Shown here: positions 59,808 to 64,000 of the stretch, one piece after another
Layout of the letters: the number at the start of each line of letters is the position of its first letter
How positions within the stretch are numbered: position 1 is the first letter of the stretch
DNA from: Kingdonia uniflora
Taxonomy: Eukaryota > Streptophyta > Magnoliopsida > Ranunculales > Circaeasteraceae
NCBI GenBank assembly: GCA_014058105.1
Contig: JACGCM010001594.1
Coordinates: 1,612,001-1,676,000 of the forward strand
Reading direction: 5' to 3'
DNA length: 64,000 bases
Program-made: the position numbers and the translations under genes
Notes under the pieces: model-generated
Databases searched by the model: none
What the model saw: only the letters and a program-made list of their open reading frames with translations
What the model was told of the DNA's origin: nothing

Positions 59808-60287
59808 ATATCGTACTCCACTCGATTTAGCCATGTTTCTTCGAATACTCCATTCGATTTGTTTGAGTCGGTAGGGATGAAGGAAGATCAGTGTGACCAA
59901 CATCTCTATAAATTAAATAGAATATGCCTAATGGAAAAGGATGTATCTGGTGAGAAGGCACAAATACTGAAAGAGCATTACGAAGACTTCAAGAAGAAAT
60001 TAGGAGAGTTCGATGAAATATAGGAAGAACTGTATCAAGTTATAGCAAAGAAAAATCAGTATTTTGAAGAGTTCAAGTTCCATATGCGTTTCTTTGAAGA
60101 TCAGCTCTATGCCATAAAGTTGGATCGGGATGAGCACAATAAATTGTGGGAAGAGTAGATTTTTAAGATTAGTTGTCTCGAGCAGAAGATCTAGGCTTTG
60201 GAGCGTGATTTGGAATGCTCGGAACCTGATCTGGAATCCTCAAGTGAGGAGTTGCGAACATTTGTTTTGGTTTTTAGTTTGTTTTAA
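59808..60287 (+). pseudogene. Coiled-coil protein, paralogue 2, interrupted by three TAG codons
   Basis: This is the tandem partner of the frame at 58787. Its start codon has become ATA (59808), and the original TGA stop has become CGA, so the frame runs on to TAA 60285-60287. TAG occurs at codons 72, 117 and 129 (60021, 60156, 60192). There is no TAA or TGA before the end and no frameshift. Shared blocks include SGEKAQ, EEFKFH and LEQKI. A five-codon insertion (SEPDLE region) separates the copies near the end. Confidence 0.6.
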
Positions 60288-60299
60288 GTCTTTTATTAG

Positions 60300-60960
60300 T
60301 TTTTTATGGTACTAGTTTCCCTTGCATGAATATTTGTTTTGGCATGTTTCATTTGCTTTTTACTTTCAAATAGTGGCTTCCATTTGATATGAGGCAAACA
60401 AAATAATAACAGCCCCGTAAGAAAATAATAATATAAGGGGGACAAGTTTAATGATGAACTTAACAAAATTGATGATAATAATTCAACGGGCAAATGAGAA
60501 ATTATTTGTAAACAAATGATAGTTCAGTAGCAAATAATAACATAATGGAAAAAAATAAATGAAAATTTCTTTGTGAATAAATTACATTTCAATAGCAAAT
60601 AATAATATCATGAAAACAAACAAATGAGAAATTCTTTATGAACGATTAACAATTCAGTAGCAAATAATGATATAATGGAAACAAATAAATATAAAATTCT
60701 TTTAAACAAATGATAGTTATATTTAGACAAATGATGATTATAATAAACTGACAATAAAGATCATACAAACAAATAATAATTAGAGTACACAAAATCATCA
60801 GCGCAAACTGATTATAATATCTTCATCTAGGATGACAGGTGGGTCAATGCTCATCATAAAATATGGTATCATTATCGACGTGAATTATCATCGGATGAGA
60901 TTGGGAGCTGAAGCTTATAAGAGCGACGATTATATATATTTTTTCGACACCTACTGCAAA
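60300..60960 (-). repeat. ACAAATGA-rich spacer
   Basis: Words such as ACAAATGATAGTT, GCAAATAATAAC and AACAAATGAGAAATTC recur, mostly in the orientation matching the minus-strand transposase that follows. No gene is seen. Confidence 0.6.
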
Positions 60961-60996
60961 ATCTTAGTTTGGTGACTAGACCAGACATTTTTTCCT

Positions 60997-63971
60997 TTAC
61001 GCGGGAGGATGATCATCTCGAACTGCTAGCATAGGAGCACGAACATTTGGATCAATTTCTAAAATTTTCCACCGCTCAATTCCTCTGATAGGAATCCATA
61101 TTGGTTTATAAACAACCTTGTATGTATCATTTCTGAAGTACTCAGAGACACGTATAGTTGGATCAATATTAGCAATACCGAGAGTGCGTACTCCCTGTTT
61201 ATATAGTATCCTCATCGTTTGCCACCAATGACAAGAACAGGTACCATCTTCAATATTTTCTCAATCGGTTATGCCATAACTAGTCATTTGAAAATGGTGA
61301 CGTGATGTACGAACCCTGTAGGTTAGTGAATCTGCCACAAACTTTCTACTCTCACAGTAATCTGTAGCCCATGGCATTAAGCAACTTGAGTCATCTCAGG
61401 CTCCTCCCTATGCGTGTAGGGCATTTCTAAACATATTCTACACAATTCCTCAATAAATACATGAATATGGAGATCTTTCACTTTCAAAATAACGTTGTTC
61501 TAACTTTCGACATGATTAGTGTAAGCCACTCTATATTTGAACAAATGACAAACAATTGAAATCAAATGCTAAATGAGTATAACCTGATGACAAATAGAAT
61601 TATAGCAACTGCAAAAGGAATAATATTGAATTGATGACCAATAATGGCAATTAAAGACAAATAAGTATGCAAATGGAGTAATAATGACTATTCGTGAAAT
61701 AATAAATAATAAGTTGATCAATAGAGAATGACAATATACCTACTCATTAGAATGTATAGATTTGACCATGTTTCCTTAGGAATATCTAGCATGCATTGGA
61801 GACCCACTGGATCTGTATTTCGGATAACATTCATGCGTTTATTAAAATTAATGCTGGCTAGGGCCTCTGCTGCCATCCTAAATACGATTCTGGTACTTTC
61901 GAGGGTAGTTTTAATGTTATTCGATATCTAGAAGGCATAAAGCATATGGATTGCAATTGGAAACACCTTGGGTATATCTATAATAATTCCTGCATTCCTG
62001 TCAAAGATGATGATGAATCGAGTGTCATAACCGTAGAAATTAGACCCAAACATCTCCAGGAAGTATGCCCCACATTCGATGGTCTTCGAGTCTGTTACTT
62101 AAAATGCAAGTGGAAAAATATGATTGCTTGTGTCAATGGCGATAGCTGTTAGTAGAGTCCCACAATATCTCCCTTTCAAAAAAGTTCTGTCAATCACAAC
62201 AACGGGTCATAATAGTTTATAAGTTTTTTTGGGAGGACCAAAACACCAAAAATACCTTGTGAATCTCTTATCCTTACAACTAGTAGTTTGTATGTCAAAC
62301 ACCAAATCTGGGTTAACCAACCTCACTTTCGCAAAGTGGCTTGTAAGTAGTTGGTATGCGTGCTCAAAGCTGCCTCACATCTGAAGTAATTATGTAGATT
62401 AAATGATAAAGATCCAAGCACAAATGAGAAACATCAAAGTAAAAATGGCACAATGAGTCAACCAAATGACATGCGATAAAATGATAAACATTATTATACG
62501 AATGAAAGGTGATGGGGAAAAAATAACATATAAGATGATGATACCTCTGCGTGGGTTTTTTCTTTCGCACGCCAGACAAGATTGTATGTTACATCAATAT
62601 TGTGATTAATTTGCATATCATCAATAATTCTGAATGGTTTGCAGTTTGGGTCTTTTCGTAGTTTTTGCTTGATTATAAAAGCAACCCATCTACTAGACGC
62701 TGCCTTATATGCGTTCCCACCATCAGTTTCTACTATGATGCATGTATGCATGGAACAATAAGTACTTACTCTAATAAGGCAGAACCGAGGAACCTTGTTG
62801 CGTAAATCCGCCAAGAACAATTATGGCCTTTACAACGTACCATGATTTTATATTCGTTGAAAAGAACGTGTACGAGATTGAACTTGTTTACAACTGCAAA
62901 AGCTCTTATGTGATTCTTGTGTACAATCTTATCTCGATATAGATCGCCAATGTTAAAATCTTTACTGAAGTCATAGAGATCCTCCGTGGACGTAGCAGAT
63001 TTGAACCAAAAATCCACGAGATCTTTCACCTCTTCGGGCTGTAGCTTAAACTAAAATTTAGCTGAACAAATGAGAAATATGTTTTTTAGGATGATATTAA
63101 TTTGATAAGAAATGTTAAAACACACCTCACAAATAATAATTTTTGCGAGCTTACCTGAAGGTTCAGTTTTCCAATGATAGGTTCGGATTCAATTGAAAGA
63201 GAAACATTAGTTAACATAAGTTCATTTGAAAGAGGAACATTAGTTAACATATGTTCATTTGAGTGATGAACATTTGATTGAGGAATACAAGGCTTATTTG
63301 AGAGAGGAACATCAATAGGGATAATTTCAAATGGTTCATTTGATTGAGGAACATTAGTTAACATAGGTTCATTTGAGAGATAAACATTTGATTGAGGAAT
63401 ACTAGGTTCATTTGAGGGAGGAACATTAGTATGGATAATTTTAAAAGATTTATTTGATTGAGAAACATCATCATCATCCACTAAAGGTACAAACCTACGT
63501 GGATCAAGCCCTCTGCTGTTTGTTTCAGAGTAATTCCTGTATTTAGATTCAGGATCAGAAATGAGTTATAATGCAAAGGTCCCCCACTTTGGTGGTGGAG
63601 AACCATTTACCTAAACTAGTATCTTTGGTTATGGACAACCCTTTACCTGAAGAACATAAATCAAAAATAAGGTTCTGGGAGTTTTGGGAATGTACCTTAT
63701 GCTCATTAACAATCCATATGTGAATGGTTGTGCCAGGATTGCTTTTATGCATATTGATCATTATGGTAAAGTCATGGGCTGATAAAATTGCATATGCACA
63801 ACCATGGACGCAGTTGTACAACTTACAGTCCTCACGATGAATTTTGCTTACGTCTTCATGGAGTATAACAAAATCTTCATATGATGAGTGCGCTCTTAGT
63901 AAGGTAAGTTTTGTACTTCTTCCAACATAACTAACGATTGAACCGATCTTTTGACGTACGATATCCCCCAC
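60997..63971 (-). pseudogene. MuDR/MULE transposase (MURA), decayed
   Basis: Minus-strand order: an N-terminal part (63971-63555: SYVGRSTKLTLLRAHSSYED); a Ser/Asn/Glu/Pro repeat linker (63481-63086); the MuDR DNA-binding domain (AFAVVNKFNLVHVLFNEYKI, CKGHNCSWRIYATRF, about 63029-62790); the connector (RIIDDMQINHNIDVTYNLVW, about 62640); the DDE core (VVVIDRTFLKGRYCGTLLTA near 62180; FDRNAGII near 62000; VFPIAIHMLYAF); and the C-terminal end (KPIWIPIRGIERWKILEIDP, about 61100). Both DDE aspartates are visible, but stops (TGA near 62215, TAA, TAG near 61930) and frameshifts split the gene, so it is inactive. The enzyme cuts and pastes MULEs at long terminal inverted repeats. The 5' end may continue beyond the window. 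Confidence 0.88.
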
Positions 63972-64000
63972 TCTCCCAAAATGAACAGTGGTATAAAGCT

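Overview
This is plant nuclear DNA. It has GT-AG introns, a plant-type eIF3e gene, a plant TPR/J-domain co-chaperone, plant LINEs, a Helitron, a SINE, a Ty3-type solo LTR and Mutator-like (MULE) sequences. The proteins fit a eudicot, but I cannot name the species. Only two genes are firmly recognisable host genes. A third, small gene is an orphan. Everything beyond about 35 kb is transposon or virus-derived.

Layout. 0-2 kb: intergenic, with a 175-bp tandem duplication. 2.15-8.36 kb (+): eight-exon eIF3e gene, with a decayed antisense LINE in intron 5. 9.64-10.21 kb (+): two-exon gene for an acidic 161-residue protein of unknown function. 11.22-35.08 kb (-): one 11-exon gene for a large protein with FxFG motifs, TPRs and a C-terminal J domain. 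Its introns hold a SINE with perfect target-site duplications, a LINE 3' fragment, a 3.3-kb Helitron and a LINE with a second LINE inside it. One exon of this gene carries a 1-bp frameshift.

35.5-44 kb: a decayed LINE (-) lies between two inverted copies of a retroelement or pararetrovirus-like segment. It is joined by a 140-bp-arm palindrome and a near-canonical initiator-Met tRNA primer-binding site.

44.8-64 kb: Mutator-like DNA. A decayed (+) reading frame for a DUF1985-like N-terminus plus a Ulp1 (C48) protease lies at 46.5-51.3 kb. A decayed (-) MuDR/MULE transposase lies at 61-64 kb. Between them are small open frames (an Asp/Ser-rich protein, an 85-residue helical protein, a 160-residue protein), a GRF zinc-finger remnant, two tandem coiled-coil paralogues broken only by TAG codons, 21-nt tandem arrays and a solo LTR. 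The non-coding DNA is studded with a CATTTGT motif whose orientation tends to follow the strand of the nearest gene. The combination of Ulp1 and MURA is what is known for Kaonashi-type MULEs. Whether both halves form one element cannot be settled here, because I could not see its terminal inverted repeats.

All exon junctions were placed by eye from splice consensus, reading frame and remembered family sequences. No alignment or search was run.
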